Below are positions 30,770 through 40,478 of a DNA stretch of 64,000 nucleotides, one piece after another. How positions within the stretch are numbered: position 1 is the first letter of the stretch; every line of letters begins with the position of its first letter. A program made the position numbers and the translations under genes. The stretch lies in NCBI GenBank assembly GCA_029593465.1, contig JAKTNK010000002.1, positions 119,978 to 183,977 of the forward strand, read 5' to 3'. This stretch comes from Streptococcus suis (lineage in GTDB: Bacteria; Bacillota; Bacilli; Lactobacillales; Streptococcaceae). Below the pieces are notes generated by a model, which was given only the letters and a program-made list of their open reading frames with translations, was not told where the DNA came from and ran no database searches.

Positions 30770-31638
30770 TGGATAAGTTAACGAAAATTGATAAAGCTAT
30801 TCGCCGTTATTATAACAGTCAAGAACCAGTTTCAAAAGACCTTATTGAAGCTATTTTATATTCTATTGATAGTGGTGGCAAGCGCATTCGACCATTGCTA
30901 TTATTAGAATTACTAGAAGGGTTTGGATATGAGCTGACACCTGCTCATTACGATGTGGCTGCAGCTCTAGAGATGATTCACACCGGTAGTTTGATTCATG
31001 ATGATTTGCCAGCAATGGATAATGATGACTATCGCCGAGGGCGATTGACTAACCATAAAAAGTTTGACGAAGCGACGGCCATTCTCGCGGCAGATTCGCT
31101 CTTTTTAGATGCGTCAGGGCTGATTGCCGAAACTGACCTAGAAGCGACTATCAAGGTGAGACTTATCCAAATGTTATCGCGTTTTTCAGGGACCTTTGGT
31201 ATGGTGGGTGGTCAGATGTTAGATATGATGGGAGAAGGCAAGCAATTAGGGATTGAAGATTTAAAAAAGATTCATGCTAACAAAACGGGTGCTCTCTTAG
31301 TTTTTCCTTTCCTAGCAGCAGGTCGCATTGCTAAACAATCCGACAAGGTCATTGCAGATCTAGGTCTAGCAGGACTATTGCTTGGGCTAGCCTTCCAAGT
31401 TCGTGATGATATTTTAGATATCACATCAGATTTTGAAGCTTTAGGAAAAACACCTAATAAAGATGTTTCTGCGGATAAATCAACTTATCCAGCACTCTTA
31501 GGTCTAGAGAAATCTTATGAGATTTTGGAAGATTCACTCAATCAAGCGACAGCTATTTTTCAAAAACTGAGTGATGAACACGGGTTTCAATCGAGCAAAA
31601 TCATGTCCATTATAGAAAGGTTACGACTAGATGCCTAA
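30769..31638 (+). CDS. ispA: Short-chain polyprenyl (farnesyl/geranyl) diphosphate synthase
   Basis: Condenses isopentenyl diphosphate with allylic diphosphates to give C15-type precursors for undecaprenyl phosphate and other isoprenoids. First aspartate-rich motif IHDDLPAMDNDDYRRG (around residues 80-95), second FQVRDDILD (around residue 212), and the substrate-site segment GGKRIRPLLLLELL. 289 aa is normal. Product chain length is inferred from the family and context next to xseB, as in many Firmicutes. It overlaps tlyA by 8 nt. Confidence 0.95.
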   Translation: MDKLTKIDKAIRRYYNSQEPVSKDLIEAILYSIDSGGKRIRPLLLLELLEGFGYELTPAHYDVAAALEMIHTGSLIHDDLPAMDNDDYRRGRLTNHKKFDEATAILAADSLFLDASGLIAETDLEATIKVRLIQMLSRFSGTFGMVGGQMLDMMGEGKQLGIEDLKKIHANKTGALLVFPFLAAGRIAKQSDKVIADLGLAGLLLGLAFQVRDDILDITSDFEALGKTPNKDVSADKSTYPALLGLEKSYEILEDSLNQATAIFQKLSDEHGFQSSKIMSIIERLRLDA

Positions 31639-32458
31639 GGAAAGAGTAGATGTTTTAGCTTATAAGCAGGGGCTTTTTGATACCAGAGAGCAGGCCAAAA
31701 GAGGTGTCATGGCTGGTTTGGTGATTAATGTCATCAATGGTGAACGATATGACAAACCGGGTGAAAAAGTTGAAGTGACAACAGAATTAAAGCTGAAAGG
31801 TGAAAAGCTCAAATACGTTAGTCGTGGCGGTTTGAAATTGGAAAAAGGCCTAGAAGTATTTGGACTTTCAGTGGCAGATGCGACAGCGATTGATATTGGA
31901 GCCTCAACGGGAGGCTTCACAGATGTGTTGTTGCAATCAGGTGCTAAGCTGGTTTATGCCGTCGATGTGGGAACCAATCAGCTGGTTTGGAAATTGCGTC
32001 AGGATGAGCGGGTTCGCTCCATGGAACAGTATAATTTTCGTTATGCCCAAGCGGCTGATTTTACAGAAGGTTTACCAGAATTTGCCTGTATTGATGTCAG
32101 TTTTATTTCCTTGAACTTGATTTTACCTGCTTTGGCAAATCTTTTGAAAGATCAGGGGCAGGTCGTTGCCCTCATTAAGCCACAATTTGAAGCAGGTCGT
32201 CAGCAAATTGGAAAAAATGGCATTATCAAGGACAAGACGATTCATGAGCTGGTTTTACAATCAGTGACTACTTTTGCGGTGGATGACGGTTTTACCGTGA
32301 AGGGATTGGATTTTTCACCTATTCAAGGTGGTCACGGCAATATTGAATTTTTAGTCCATTTGGAAAAGGCAGCACGACCAGAAAATCAGGTTTTGGACAA
32401 GATTGGCCAGGTCGTTGCTCAAGCACATGAGGAATTTAAAAAACATGAGGAAGAATGA
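31631..32458 (+). CDS. tlyA: TlyA family rRNA methyltransferase (hemolysin A homologue)
   Basis: S4 RNA-binding domain (residues 1-65) followed by an FtsJ-type methyltransferase with the SAM motif AIDIGASTGGFTDVLLQ and KPQFEAGRQQIGK. Homologues 2'-O-methylate 16S/23S rRNA; the older haemolysin name rests on indirect evidence. 275 aa is usual. It overlaps ispA at its start and argR at its end, fitting the compact operon. Confidence 0.93.
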   Translation: MPKERVDVLAYKQGLFDTREQAKRGVMAGLVINVINGERYDKPGEKVEVTTELKLKGEKLKYVSRGGLKLEKGLEVFGLSVADATAIDIGASTGGFTDVLLQSGAKLVYAVDVGTNQLVWKLRQDERVRSMEQYNFRYAQAADFTEGLPEFACIDVSFISLNLILPALANLLKDQGQVVALIKPQFEAGRQQIGKNGIIKDKTIHELVLQSVTTFAVDDGFTVKGLDFSPIQGGHGNIEFLVHLEKAARPENQVLDKIGQVVAQAHEEFKKHEEE

Positions 32459-32912
32459 ACGTTTAGAGTTGATTCGCAAAATTGTGAGTGAACAAGAAAT
32501 TGAAACCCAACAGGAATTGGTGACTATTTTAGAAGCGCATGGTGTCGTTGCTACTCAGGCAACCGTATCACGTGATATCAATACCATTGGCATCATTAAA
32601 GTAAAAGGTCAGAGTGGTAACTATGTTTATGGGTTATCAGAAGCAGCAGAAAAACGCTACATGAGTGCGCTGCAGCAAGCTGCTGACAATATTTTGGACA
32701 TCTCAAAAGGAGATGAGTCGATTGCCAATATGCTCAATCTTTCTGTTGTGCCTGGGGCAAGCAAGTATCTGAAGCGCTTGATTTTAGAGGACTATGGCAC
32801 TAAGATTTTTAGTTTGCTTGGCGATGATGATAGCTTGTTAGTGATTGCTAAAACCAAAGAAGATGCCCAAGAACTAGAGCGTATTTTTCAGAGCTTTCGC
32901 AAAAAGAACTAG
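32445..32912 (+). CDS. argR: ArgR/AhrC family transcriptional regulator
   Basis: Arginine-responsive repressor-type protein: N-terminal winged helix (RLELIRKIVSEQEIETQQELVTIL, then ATQATVSRDINTIGIIKV) and C-terminal hexamerisation/arginine-binding domain (GASKYLKRLILEDYGTKIFSLLGDDDSLLVI). Start ATG 32445 (155 aa) overlaps tlyA by 14 nt, with GAGGAA 10 nt upstream. The Ala-Ser in the ligand region looks altered relative to classical ArgR, and streptococci carry several paralogues, so which operons it controls is not clear from the sequence. Confidence 0.9.
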   Translation: MRKNERLELIRKIVSEQEIETQQELVTILEAHGVVATQATVSRDINTIGIIKVKGQSGNYVYGLSEAAEKRYMSALQQAADNILDISKGDESIANMLNLSVVPGASKYLKRLILEDYGTKIFSLLGDDDSLLVIAKTKEDAQELERIFQSFRKKN

Positions 32913-32927
32913 AAAAAGAGGACCTTC

Positions 32928-34595
32928 ATGTTATTAGAGATTTCCATTAGAAACTTTGCCATTATCGAGGAGATTTCACTGACGTTTGATAATGGGATGA
33001 CAGTACTAACCGGAGAAACCGGGGCTGGTAAATCGATTATCATTGATGCCATGAACATGATGTTAGGGGCGCGTGCCTCGACAGAAGTCATTCGTCACGG
33101 ACAATCTAAGGCTGAGATTGAAGGCTTATTTTCAGTTGAAAAAAGCCCGCAGTTGCTTGCTATCTTGGAGGAAAATGGCATTGCGTTTGAGGATGATTTA
33201 ATTATTCGACGCGATATTTTTCAAAATGGCCGTAGTGTTAGTCGTATCAATGGTCAAATGGTTAATCTGACAACTTTGAAAGCTGTTGGTCAGCACTTGG
33301 TGGATATTCATGGACAGCACGACCAAGAAGAATTGATGAAACCCAGTCTTCACATTCGCATGTTGGACGAATTTGGGGATGACCAGTTTGTGGCAATCAA
33401 AAGAGCTTATCAAGACACCTTTGAAAAATACCGCTTGTTGCGCAAGCGTGTGATTGAACAGCAGCAAAATGAGCGTGAGCACAAGGCTCGGATTGAGATG
33501 TTGGAATTTCAAATGGCTGAAATTGAAGCAGTTGCTTTATCATCTGGTGAAGATGAGGCCTTGCTTCAAGAACGTGATAAGCTGATGAACCATAAGCAAA
33601 TTGCGGATACGCTGACCAACGCTTACATCATGCTGGATAATGAGGAATTCTCTAGCTTGGCTAATGTTCGCTCAGCCATGAATGACATGCTAAGTTTGGA
33701 AGAGTTTGATGCTGACTACAAGGAGTTGTCAGGGCAGCTATCAGAGAGTTACTATGTCTTAGAAGATGTCACCAAGCGTCTCGGTGACATGATTGATAAA
33801 CTTGATTTTGATGCAGGACGTTTGCTTGCTGTGGAAGCTCGGCTCGATAGCATTCAGTCAATCACAAGGAAGTACGGTGGTAATGTGGATGATGTTCTTG
33901 ATTATTTGGACAATATCACGAAAGAATACAATCTACTGACAGGTAATGATGCTAATTCGGAAAGTTTAGAACGGGAGCTTCGGGAATTAGAGAAACAGCT
34001 GCTAACCTCTGCAGCCCAGCTTTCAACAGCCAGACATAACATTGCAGTAGCGCTTGAGAAAGAGATTAAATCGGAATTAACAGAGCTTTACATGGACAAG
34101 GCTGATTTTCGAGTGCAATTTAGCAAGGGAAAATTTAGCAAGGAAGGCAACGAGCTGGTAGAGTTTTACATCTCAACAAATCCTGGAGAAGGTTTCAAAC
34201 CCTTGGTCAAAGTGGCTTCAGGAGGAGAATTGTCTCGTCTGATGTTAGCCATCAAGTCTGCTTTTTCGCGTAAAGAGGATAAGACTAGCATTGTCTTTGA
34301 TGAGGTGGACACAGGTGTTTCTGGACGAGTTGCCCAGGCAATCGCACAAAAAATTTACAAAATAGGCAGCCACGGTCAGGTTCTAGCCATCTCCCACTTG
34401 CCGCAGGTGATTGCAGCAGCAGACTATCAATTTTATATTTCTAAGGAAAGTGATGATAGGTCAACCGTATCAAGAGTACGTCTTTTAAATCAAGAGGAGC
34501 GTGTGGAAGAAATTGCCAAGATGATTGCTGGAAGCGACGTCACTCAATCCGCTAGGGAACAAGCTCGTTCCTTATTGAACCAGTCCATTAGCTAA
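32928..34595 (+). CDS. recN: DNA repair protein RecN
   Basis: SMC-like ATPase recruited to double-strand breaks. Walker A is LTGETGAGKSIIIDA (around residues 25-39), a long coiled coil occupies residues 160-370, then the signature VASGGELSRLMLAIK and Walker B TSIVFDEVDTGVSG, with the C-terminal LAISHLPQVIAAAD. 555 aa is normal. It follows argR by 15 nt, the usual Firmicute order, and ends the operon. Confidence 0.97.
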   Translation: MLLEISIRNFAIIEEISLTFDNGMTVLTGETGAGKSIIIDAMNMMLGARASTEVIRHGQSKAEIEGLFSVEKSPQLLAILEENGIAFEDDLIIRRDIFQNGRSVSRINGQMVNLTTLKAVGQHLVDIHGQHDQEELMKPSLHIRMLDEFGDDQFVAIKRAYQDTFEKYRLLRKRVIEQQQNEREHKARIEMLEFQMAEIEAVALSSGEDEALLQERDKLMNHKQIADTLTNAYIMLDNEEFSSLANVRSAMNDMLSLEEFDADYKELSGQLSESYYVLEDVTKRLGDMIDKLDFDAGRLLAVEARLDSIQSITRKYGGNVDDVLDYLDNITKEYNLLTGNDANSESLERELRELEKQLLTSAAQLSTARHNIAVALEKEIKSELTELYMDKADFRVQFSKGKFSKEGNELVEFYISTNPGEGFKPLVKVASGGELSRLMLAIKSAFSRKEDKTSIVFDEVDTGVSGRVAQAIAQKIYKIGSHGQVLAISHLPQVIAAADYQFYISKESDDRSTVSRVRLLNQEERVEEIAKMIAGSDVTQSAREQARSLLNQSIS

Positions 34596-34634
34596 GCAGA
34601 TGCTGCGTAAACGGTTCCTAAACCAAGGCTTTTT

Positions 34635-34643
34635 TGATATAAT
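34635..34643 (+). promoter_or_regulatory. Extended -10 promoter of degV
   Basis: TGATATAAT (-10 at 34638-34643); a weak TTCCTA at 34615-34620 lies 17 nt upstream. Confidence 0.45.
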
Positions 34644-34682
34644 GGGAAAAAACATAGAAAAAAGATTAGAGCAGGTTTTGAC

Positions 34683-35522
34683 ATGAGTAAGATTAAAATC
34701 GTAACAGATTCGTCCATCACCATAGAACCAGATGTTGTAGAGGCTTTGGATATCACCGTTGTCCCTCTTTCAGTCATGATTGATGGTCAGCTTTTTTCCG
34801 ATGCGGATTTAAAAGATGAGGGTAAGTTTCTTGCCTTGATGCAAGCAGGTCATCATTTACCTAAAACAAGTCAACCCCCAGTCGGGCTTTTTGCAGAGGT
34901 TTATGAAGGTTTGGTGGCTAATGGTGCTGAACAAATTGTGGCTATCCATTTAACTCATGCCTTATCAGGAACCTTAGAAGCCTCTCGTCAAGGTGCGATG
35001 ATTGCTGGTGTTGATGCGACGGTTATTGACTCTGGGTTTACGGATCAAGCGATGAAGTTTCAAGTCGTAGAGGCTGCCAAGTTAGCTAAGCAAGGCGCTA
35101 GCTTAGAGACCATTTTAGAGCGGGTTGAGGAGATTCGTCAAAAAACAGAATTGTATATTGGAGTTTCAACTTTAGAGAATTTGGTCAAAGGAGGGCGTAT
35201 TGGGCGTGTAACAGGCTTACTAAGTTCACTCTTAAATATCCGAGTGGTGATGGAGCTGAAAAATCATCAACTAAATCCGATTGTCAAAGGGCGGGGCGCC
35301 AAAACGTTTATTAAGTGGTTAGATAGCTTTATTGCTAGCGTTGGCAATCGTCAAATCGCAGAGATTGGAATTTCCTATGCGGGTAAAAAAGACTTTGCAC
35401 TGCAGCTTAAAGAGAGGCTACAAGGCTTGGTTGAGCAAGACATCTCTGTTTTGGAGACGGGCTCTATTATTCAGACGCACACAGGAGAAGATGCTTTTGC
35501 GGTGATGGTGCGTTATGAGTAA
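34683..35522 (+). CDS. DegV family fatty-acid-binding protein
   Basis: DegV/FakB-like proteins hold a fatty acid for phosphorylation by FakA, feeding exogenous fatty acids into phospholipids. The N-terminus [18 protein letters not shown], the loop [17 protein letters not shown] and [24 protein letters not shown] with the conserved Ser/Thr and Arg are visible. 279 aa is typical. FakB function is inferred; several paralogues exist per genome. It overlaps the following SGNH gene by 8 nt. Confidence 0.88.
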   Translation: MSKIKIVTDSSITIEPDVVEALDITVVPLSVMIDGQLFSDADLKDEGKFLALMQAGHHLPKTSQPPVGLFAEVYEGLVANGAEQIVAIHLTHALSGTLEASRQGAMIAGVDATVIDSGFTDQAMKFQVVEAAKLAKQGASLETILERVEEIRQKTELYIGVSTLENLVKGGRIGRVTGLLSSLLNIRVVMELKNHQLNPIVKGRGAKTFIKWLDSFIASVGNRQIAEIGISYAGKKDFALQLKERLQGLVEQDISVLETGSIIQTHTGEDAFAVMVRYE

Positions 35523-36348
35523 AAAAGAGCGACGTGGGCTTGCTGCATTCTTAGCAAGCTTTTTAGTATTTGTTGGTTTATTTTGGTTCCTAATCCCTTC
35601 TTCCAATGCTAAACTCAAAAAATCTGACTTTTTACAAGAAAAGCATCGTAAATACCATTTGCTTGCTATTGGTGATTCCTTGACTCAGGGAGTCGGCGAT
35701 ACCACCAATCAGGGTGGCTTTGTTCCCTTGCTAGCTCGGCGCCTTAGCGAAGCTTACGGCTATGAGGTTGTCACTAGCAATTACGGCATATCCGGAAATA
35801 CCAGCCATCAGATTCTCCAGCGGATGACAAAGCAAAAAGCTATTCAGCGAAACCTTAAAACAGCTAACCTTATGACCTTAACTGTCGGTGGTAATGACGT
35901 GATGAGAGTTATTCGGAAAAATTTAGGAAACCTCACAACAGAGAGTTTTGAGTCAGGCGCAAAGACTTATACCAAAAATCTTCGAGACATTATTGAATTA
36001 GCACGTCAAAAGAATGCGGCTATGCCCATCTACATTATTGGGATTTATAACCCTTTTTACCTTAATTTTCCTGATATGGTACAGATGCAGGAGGTTGTGG
36101 ACAACTGGAATGCCATGACAGAAAGCCTCGCTAATGACTATCAGAGGGTTTATTTTGTTGGGATCAACGACCAACTCTACAAGGGAGTCAATGGTCAGGA
36201 AGGAATTGTCTCAGTATCTGGAAATCAAACAACGGTAGTGAATGATGCTCTCTTTACAGAGGACCATTTCCATCCGAATAATACGGGTTACAGTATCATG
36301 GCTGATGCTATTATGGAAAGGATTCGCCAAACTTATGAAAACAACTAA
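35515..36348 (+). CDS. Membrane-anchored SGNH/GDSL hydrolase
   Basis: Extracytoplasmic esterase/lipase-like protein. One N-terminal membrane helix (residues 8-26) anchors it. Block I is [12 protein letters not shown], block [12 protein letters not shown] with the conserved Asn, block [11 protein letters not shown] with the catalytic Asp-His pair. 277 aa. It overlaps degV upstream and ypmS downstream, a conserved streptococcal trio; the substrate is unknown. Confidence 0.9.
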   Translation: MSKKERRGLAAFLASFLVFVGLFWFLIPSSNAKLKKSDFLQEKHRKYHLLAIGDSLTQGVGDTTNQGGFVPLLARRLSEAYGYEVVTSNYGISGNTSHQILQRMTKQKAIQRNLKTANLMTLTVGGNDVMRVIRKNLGNLTTESFESGAKTYTKNLRDIIELARQKNAAMPIYIIGIYNPFYLNFPDMVQMQEVVDNWNAMTESLANDYQRVYFVGINDQLYKGVNGQEGIVSVSGNQTTVVNDALFTEDHFHPNNTGYSIMADAIMERIRQTYENN

Positions 36349-36922
36349 TTCTCTCTGGAAATTTCTTTTTCTCATCTTGTTGGCAATGAACCTTGCCCTT
36401 ATTGGTGTTGTCGCCTATCGTGTGATACAGCCCAGAGAAGAAAAGATTAGTCAGACGACCTCAACTACAGGAAAATCAGATGTTAAGGTGGGGAGTTTTA
36501 TTACCACTAGAGAAGCTTTAAATAACACTGCAGTAGCTTTTTTGGAAGACTATCAGTCCCAAGGACTCCGCTATGAATTCTACACAACCTCTAGTCAAGT
36601 TTTGTTCCAAGGCACCTATCGCTTATTGGATTATGATATTCCTCTTTATGTTTATTTTGAGCCCTCGGTCTTGGAAAACGGTGATATTAAACTGGCGGTG
36701 ACGTCGGTTTCAGCAGGAACCTTGTCATTACCAACCAAGGAAGTACTGAGCTATATCGCAACTGCTTACCATATTCCTAATTTTTTAAACATCCAGCCCA
36801 AAAGTTCTGCAATCGTTTTGTCGTTAAAAGATATTACATTGTCAAATGGTCTTTATGCTAAAGCAACAGAGTTTAATCTAGCTAATGATCGCATCAGTTT
36901 TGACTTATACAAGAGACATTAA
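36335..36922 (+). CDS. YpmS family (DUF2140) membrane-anchored protein
   Basis: 195-residue protein with an N-terminal membrane helix (about residues 7-28) and an extracellular domain of family DUF2140 (YpmS), function unknown. Motifs: VGSFITTREALNNTAVAFLEDY and YFEPSVLENGDIKLAVTSVSAGTLSLP. Start ATG 36335 overlaps the hydrolase gene by 14 nt. Its position after an SGNH hydrolase is shared with other Firmicutes. Confidence 0.85.
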   Translation: MKTTNSLWKFLFLILLAMNLALIGVVAYRVIQPREEKISQTTSTTGKSDVKVGSFITTREALNNTAVAFLEDYQSQGLRYEFYTTSSQVLFQGTYRLLDYDIPLYVYFEPSVLENGDIKLAVTSVSAGTLSLPTKEVLSYIATAYHIPNFLNIQPKSSAIVLSLKDITLSNGLYAKATEFNLANDRISFDLYKRH

Positions 36923-36967
36923 GGTTATGAAAATTGATGAAATAAATCTCATAAAAGCGTTAAATAC

Positions 36968-36996
36968 TTGACCTGATAAGGTTTTTCAGATATGAT
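36968..36996 (+). promoter_or_regulatory. Strong promoter of hup
   Basis: TTGACC (36968-36973), 17 nt, TATGAT (36991-36996); the leader to hup is about 44 nt with GGAGGA as ribosome site. Confidence 0.8.
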
Positions 36997-37046
36997 AGAG
37001 ATTGTTAAAAGCTTATAGCTTAAATTTTATGGAGGATTTGTTTAAC

Positions 37047-37322
37047 ATGGCAAACAAACAAGATTTGATCGCAAAAGTTGCTGAAGCAACAGAATTGACT
37101 AAGAAAGATTCAGCTGCAGCAGTTGATGCAGTCTTTGAAGCAATTGAAGGTTTCCTTGCAAAAGGTGATAAAGTGCAACTTATTGGCTTTGGTAACTTCG
37201 AAGTCCGTGAACGTGCAGCTCGTAAGGGTCGCAACCCACAAACTGGTGAAGAAATTTCAATCGCAGCATCAAAAGTACCAGCTTTCAAAGCTGGTAAAGC
37301 ACTTAAAGACGCTGTCAAATAA
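37047..37322 (+). CDS. hup: DNA-binding protein HU
   Basis: 91-residue histone-like nucleoid protein. The beta-arm and signature [24 protein letters not shown] and the proline-tipped [17 protein letters not shown] are complete. Start ATG 37047 is set by GGAGGA and [13 protein letters not shown]. Codon use is strongly biased, as expected of a highly expressed gene. No native terminator is visible before the insertion-sequence scar that begins 34 nt later. Confidence 0.97.
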   Translation: MANKQDLIAKVAEATELTKKDSAAAVDAVFEAIEGFLAKGDKVQLIGFGNFEVRERAARKGRNPQTGEEISIAASKVPAFKAGKALKDAVK

Positions 37323-37390
37323 TGTAGTATTAAAAAGCCTACTGTATCAACTTTTGGCTCTTTGTCAACTGTAGTGGGTAGATGACAAAG

Positions 37391-38597
37391 CTAACATCTC
37401 GAGAGGACCAGCTTGGTCTTCTCTTTTTTGATGTTGATAACGATTAAAATCCGTTGTTTGAAGTTTTCAAAGTTCCGAAAGCCAAAAGCATTGCGCTTGA
37501 TGACTTTGATGGTATTGTTAGTAGCCTCCCGCTTGTCGTTTGAATAGGGGCAAGCTAGGGCGTTCTCAATCTTATCTCTGTCTTTCAAAAATGTTCTGAA
37601 AACCGTCTGAAAGAGTGGCTCAACACTGTCGAACTGTTCCTCGATTAGGTCGAAAAAGTGGTCAGCTTGCTTCTCTTGAAAGTGAAAAAGCAGGAGTTGA
37701 TAGCGTTCCTAGTGGTTTCTGAGTGCGTCAGAGTGGCTCAAAAGACGGTCGAGTACTTTCTTGTTAGTTAAATGCATACGAAATGTAGGTCGGTAAAAGC
37801 GCTTGTCACTGAGTTTTCGACTGTCCTGTTGAATCAGCTTCCAGTAGCGTTTAAGCGCCCTGTATTCGTGGGATTTGCGGTCAAAAACATTCATGATTTG
37901 GGTACGGATACGGTTCATGGAACGACCTAAATGTTGGACAATGTGGAAGTGGTCAAGGACAATCTGTGCATTAGGAAAAAGCTGCCTAGCCAATTTGTAA
38001 TAGGGGATAAACATGTCCATAGTGATGAGTTTAACACGATTGCTAATCTGTCTAGGGTAGCGCAGAAAATGATTGCGGATGACCGCCTGTGTCCGCCCAT
38101 CAAGAATAGTGATGGTGTTTTTAGTGTCACAATCTGGATAGATGTCAAATCGTTCACGAAGGTCTCTACGAAAAGCTTGTTTGCCACGTTTTTCGGCCTT
38201 ACCATTTGGTTTGCATTTTCCCTTCCATGGGAAATCGTCTGTGTTGAAGACGCCACGGTCAGCTAGGCGATAAAGAGTTCTCATAGAGCAAGGGATTTTA
38301 CCAGGATAAGTTCCTTTAAAGAAGTCACGGCTCCAATCACGTTCCAAATAGTGTTGAATAAATGCCCTCACAGATTTTGGCAATTGTGTTTTACGGCGAC
38401 CACACCGCTTTTGGTTCGCTTTGTACTGCCCCTAGTACTCATAGGCCCAATGACCCGCTTCAAGATAGTGGATAACCTTATCACTGGTCTTGTTTTGACC
38501 GCCCCAAAGATGCAACAATAGTACTAACTCTTGCAATTTCTTGGTAGGATGCCTCTATCATAACGACTTCATTTGTGGTAAGATGAGTATAGGTCAT
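37391..38597 (-). pseudogene. Chimeric, broken transposase (IS30 N-terminus, ISL3 C-terminus)
   Basis: Reading leftwards: ATG 38597 opens an IS30-type start (MTYTHLTTNEVVMIEASY, helix-turn-helix SLGRSKQ) that stops at 38481. After a frameshift it continues with an IS30 linker (KIPCSMRTLYRLADRGVF, RRDLRERFDIYPD). At about 38126-38137 the text changes in frame to ISL3 transposase (TKNTITILDGRTQAVIRNHF, LITMDMFIPYYKLARQLFPNA). One TAG at 37709-37711 interrupts it, and the same frame runs on to LSRC at 37391. The IS30 catalytic core is missing and so is the ISL3 front, so it cannot be an active transposase. Confidence 0.8.
37401..37429 (+). terminator. Terminator embedded in the IS scar, downstream of hup
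   Basis: GAGAGGACCA/TGGTCTTCTC stem (one G-T pair), GCT loop, then six T. It lies inside the transposase coding end but is oriented to stop plus-strand transcripts, so it may now serve as the hup terminator. Confidence 0.7.
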
Positions 38598-38750
38598 TTA
38601 TGTTAGTTCCTTTCAGACAAATGTGGTGTTTATCTGAGCCTAACATAGATGGCTTTTGTCTATCTAGCTTAATTTTACAAATTAGGTTTAGAAAAATTCG
38701 AAAAATGGAGTCTCATTATTTAAAAACACTGACAATATCATTTCATTTTA

Positions 38751-38759
38751 TGGTATAAT
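38751..38759 (+). promoter_or_regulatory. Extended -10 promoter of the serC operon
   Basis: TGGTATAAT (-10 at 38754-38759); CTGACA at 38729-38734 could be a -35 but the spacer is 19 nt. Confidence 0.5.
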
Positions 38760-38788
38760 GAGTTAATTTTCAAATGGAGGTCATGGTT

Positions 38789-39880
38789 ATGACAATTTAT
38801 AACTTCTCTGCAGGTCCTGCAGTTTTACCTAAAGAAGTGCTTCAAAAAGCACAGGCTGAGTTTTTAGATTATGCTGAATCGGGTATGAGTGTTATGGAGT
38901 TGTCCCATCGTTCCAAAGCGTTTGAAGACATTATCACATCGGCGGAAACCTTGCTGCGTCAATTGATGAACATTCCGAATAATTATAAGGTTCTTTTCTT
39001 ACAAGGGGGAGCTTCAACACAATTTTCAATGCTACCTTTGAATATGGCAAGAGGCAAAAAAGCTTATTATGTGGTAGCTGGCTCATGGGGCAAAAAAGCC
39101 TATACTGAAGCTGTGAAATTGTCTCAAACAATAGACTTTGAGCCGATTTGTTTAGCGTCATCTGAAGAGAGTCATTTTGATCACATTCCATCCTTTGATC
39201 CATCCGTGATTGACCCTGATGCTGCTTATGTGCATATCACAACGAATAACACTATTGAAGGAACAGCTACCTATGATTTGCCAGAGACAAATGGTGTCCC
39301 ATTAGTAGCGGATATGTCTTCGAATATCTTGGCGGTTGATTATCAGGTTTCTGATTTTGCCATGATTTATGCAGGTGCCCAAAAAAACATTGGTCCAGCT
39401 GGCGTTACCATTGTGATTGTTCGTGAGGATTTCCTCAATAATCAACCGGCACTATCAAGCATGTTGGACTATCGTATTCAAGCGGATAATGGATCGCTTT
39501 ACAATACACCGCCGACTTTTGCAATCTATATGGCAAAGCTAGTCTTTGAACATGTTAAAGCGTTGGGCGGTGTGCCACAAATGGAAGCTGATAACCGTGT
39601 CAAATCAGGACTCTTATACGAGATGATTGACAATTCGTCCTTTTACCGTAGTCCAGTAGCGGTCATTAAGGATCGCTCGGTAGCCAACATTCCTTTTGTG
39701 ACCCCAAATGAAGCGCTTGACAAGACTTTTATCCAAGCTGCTGATAAGGCCGGCTTTAAAAACATCAAAGGTCATCGCAGTGTTGGCGGGATGAGGGCAA
39801 GTCTTTACAATGCCTTTCCTTTAGAAGGGGTGAAAGAGCTAGTTGCCTTTATGCAAGCCTTCGAAGAGGAGCATCGCTGA
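38789..39880 (+). CDS. serC: Phosphoserine aminotransferase
   Basis: PLP enzyme converting 3-phosphohydroxypyruvate and glutamate to phosphoserine. The N-terminus [14 protein letters not shown], the cofactor-binding [12 protein letters not shown], the PLP lysine in [15 protein letters not shown] and the C-terminal [16 protein letters not shown] are clear. Start ATG 38789 (363 aa) has GGAGG 8 nt upstream; ATGs at 38774 and 38783 overlap or abut that site. First gene of serC-GNAT-serA; no serB is in the window. Confidence 0.96.
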   Translation: MTIYNFSAGPAVLPKEVLQKAQAEFLDYAESGMSVMELSHRSKAFEDIITSAETLLRQLMNIPNNYKVLFLQGGASTQFSMLPLNMARGKKAYYVVAGSWGKKAYTEAVKLSQTIDFEPICLASSEESHFDHIPSFDPSVIDPDAAYVHITTNNTIEGTATYDLPETNGVPLVADMSSNILAVDYQVSDFAMIYAGAQKNIGPAGVTIVIVREDFLNNQPALSSMLDYRIQADNGSLYNTPPTFAIYMAKLVFEHVKALGGVPQMEADNRVKSGLLYEMIDNSSFYRSPVAVIKDRSVANIPFVTPNEALDKTFIQAADKAGFKNIKGHRSVGGMRASLYNAFPLEGVKELVAFMQAFEEEHR

Positions 39881-40419
39881 TGGAATTACGCCTAGCCCAT
39901 CCCAACGAAGTAAGCGCCATTATGGCCATTATTGAGGAAGCCCGTCAGTTTTTGAAAGCTTCAGGAAGTGATCAGTGGCAAGGGGCTTACCCGACGGTTG
40001 ACGACATTATGGAAGATGTCATAAAGGGTCAAGCTTGGGTTGGTTTGATTGATAATCAGTTGGTTGCTTACGCCGCAGTTATTGTTGGGAGAGAAGAAGC
40101 CTACGAGGCTATCACTGATGGGAGATGGAAACACGCTAATCCCAAGTACACTGTCTTTCATCGAATTGCCGTGGCTAAGAAAGCAAGTGGGCAAAAAGTT
40201 GCTCAAACATTTTTGCAAGGTTTGATTGAAGGGCATGCTGGACCAGACTTTCGTTGTGATACGCATCCTAAAAATGTCATCATGCAACATATCCTCGAAA
40301 AATTGGGCTATCAGTATTGTGGCAAGGTTATCGTTGAAGGAGAGCGTCTGGCATATCAAAAAATCAAGTCCAAATCAGAAGTGGCTGACTATCGAGAAGT
40401 TGATGAAAGCTTGCGGTAG
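39880..40419 (+). CDS. GNAT family N-acetyltransferase
   Basis: 179-residue GCN5-related acetyltransferase; substrate unknown. The fold is suggested by [22 protein letters not shown] at the start, FHRIAVAKKASGQKVAQTFLQGLI (acetyl-CoA-binding region) and HPKNVIMQHILEKLGYQYCGKVIVE at the end. The start shares a base with the serC stop (TGATGG), so it is translated together with the serine genes; a regulatory or detoxifying role in that pathway is only a guess. Confidence 0.85.
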   Translation: MELRLAHPNEVSAIMAIIEEARQFLKASGSDQWQGAYPTVDDIMEDVIKGQAWVGLIDNQLVAYAAVIVGREEAYEAITDGRWKHANPKYTVFHRIAVAKKASGQKVAQTFLQGLIEGHAGPDFRCDTHPKNVIMQHILEKLGYQYCGKVIVEGERLAYQKIKSKSEVADYREVDESLR

Positions 40420-40478
40420 GCTTTCTCGTAAACAAAGTGGTTTACAAACATGTGAATAGAGTGATAAAGGAGCTTAAG

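Larger units (their letters stand above)
37356..38650 (-). mobile_element. Composite insertion-sequence scar: IS30-type front joined to ISL3-type back
   Basis: The left end GGCTCTTTGTCAACTG (37356-37371) looks like the terminal repeat of ISL3-family elements. The interior codes, on the minus strand, for an ISL3 transposase C-terminal part and, beyond about 38132, for an IS30-family N-terminal part. Only one end of each element is left. The right boundary near 38650 is an estimate; no target duplication was found. It lies between hup and serC and interrupts no gene. Confidence 0.75.

Noticed and set aside
37931-38266. 111-codon plus-strand frame within the IS scar
   Set aside because: It runs antisense to recognisable transposase sequence and shows no family motif of its own.
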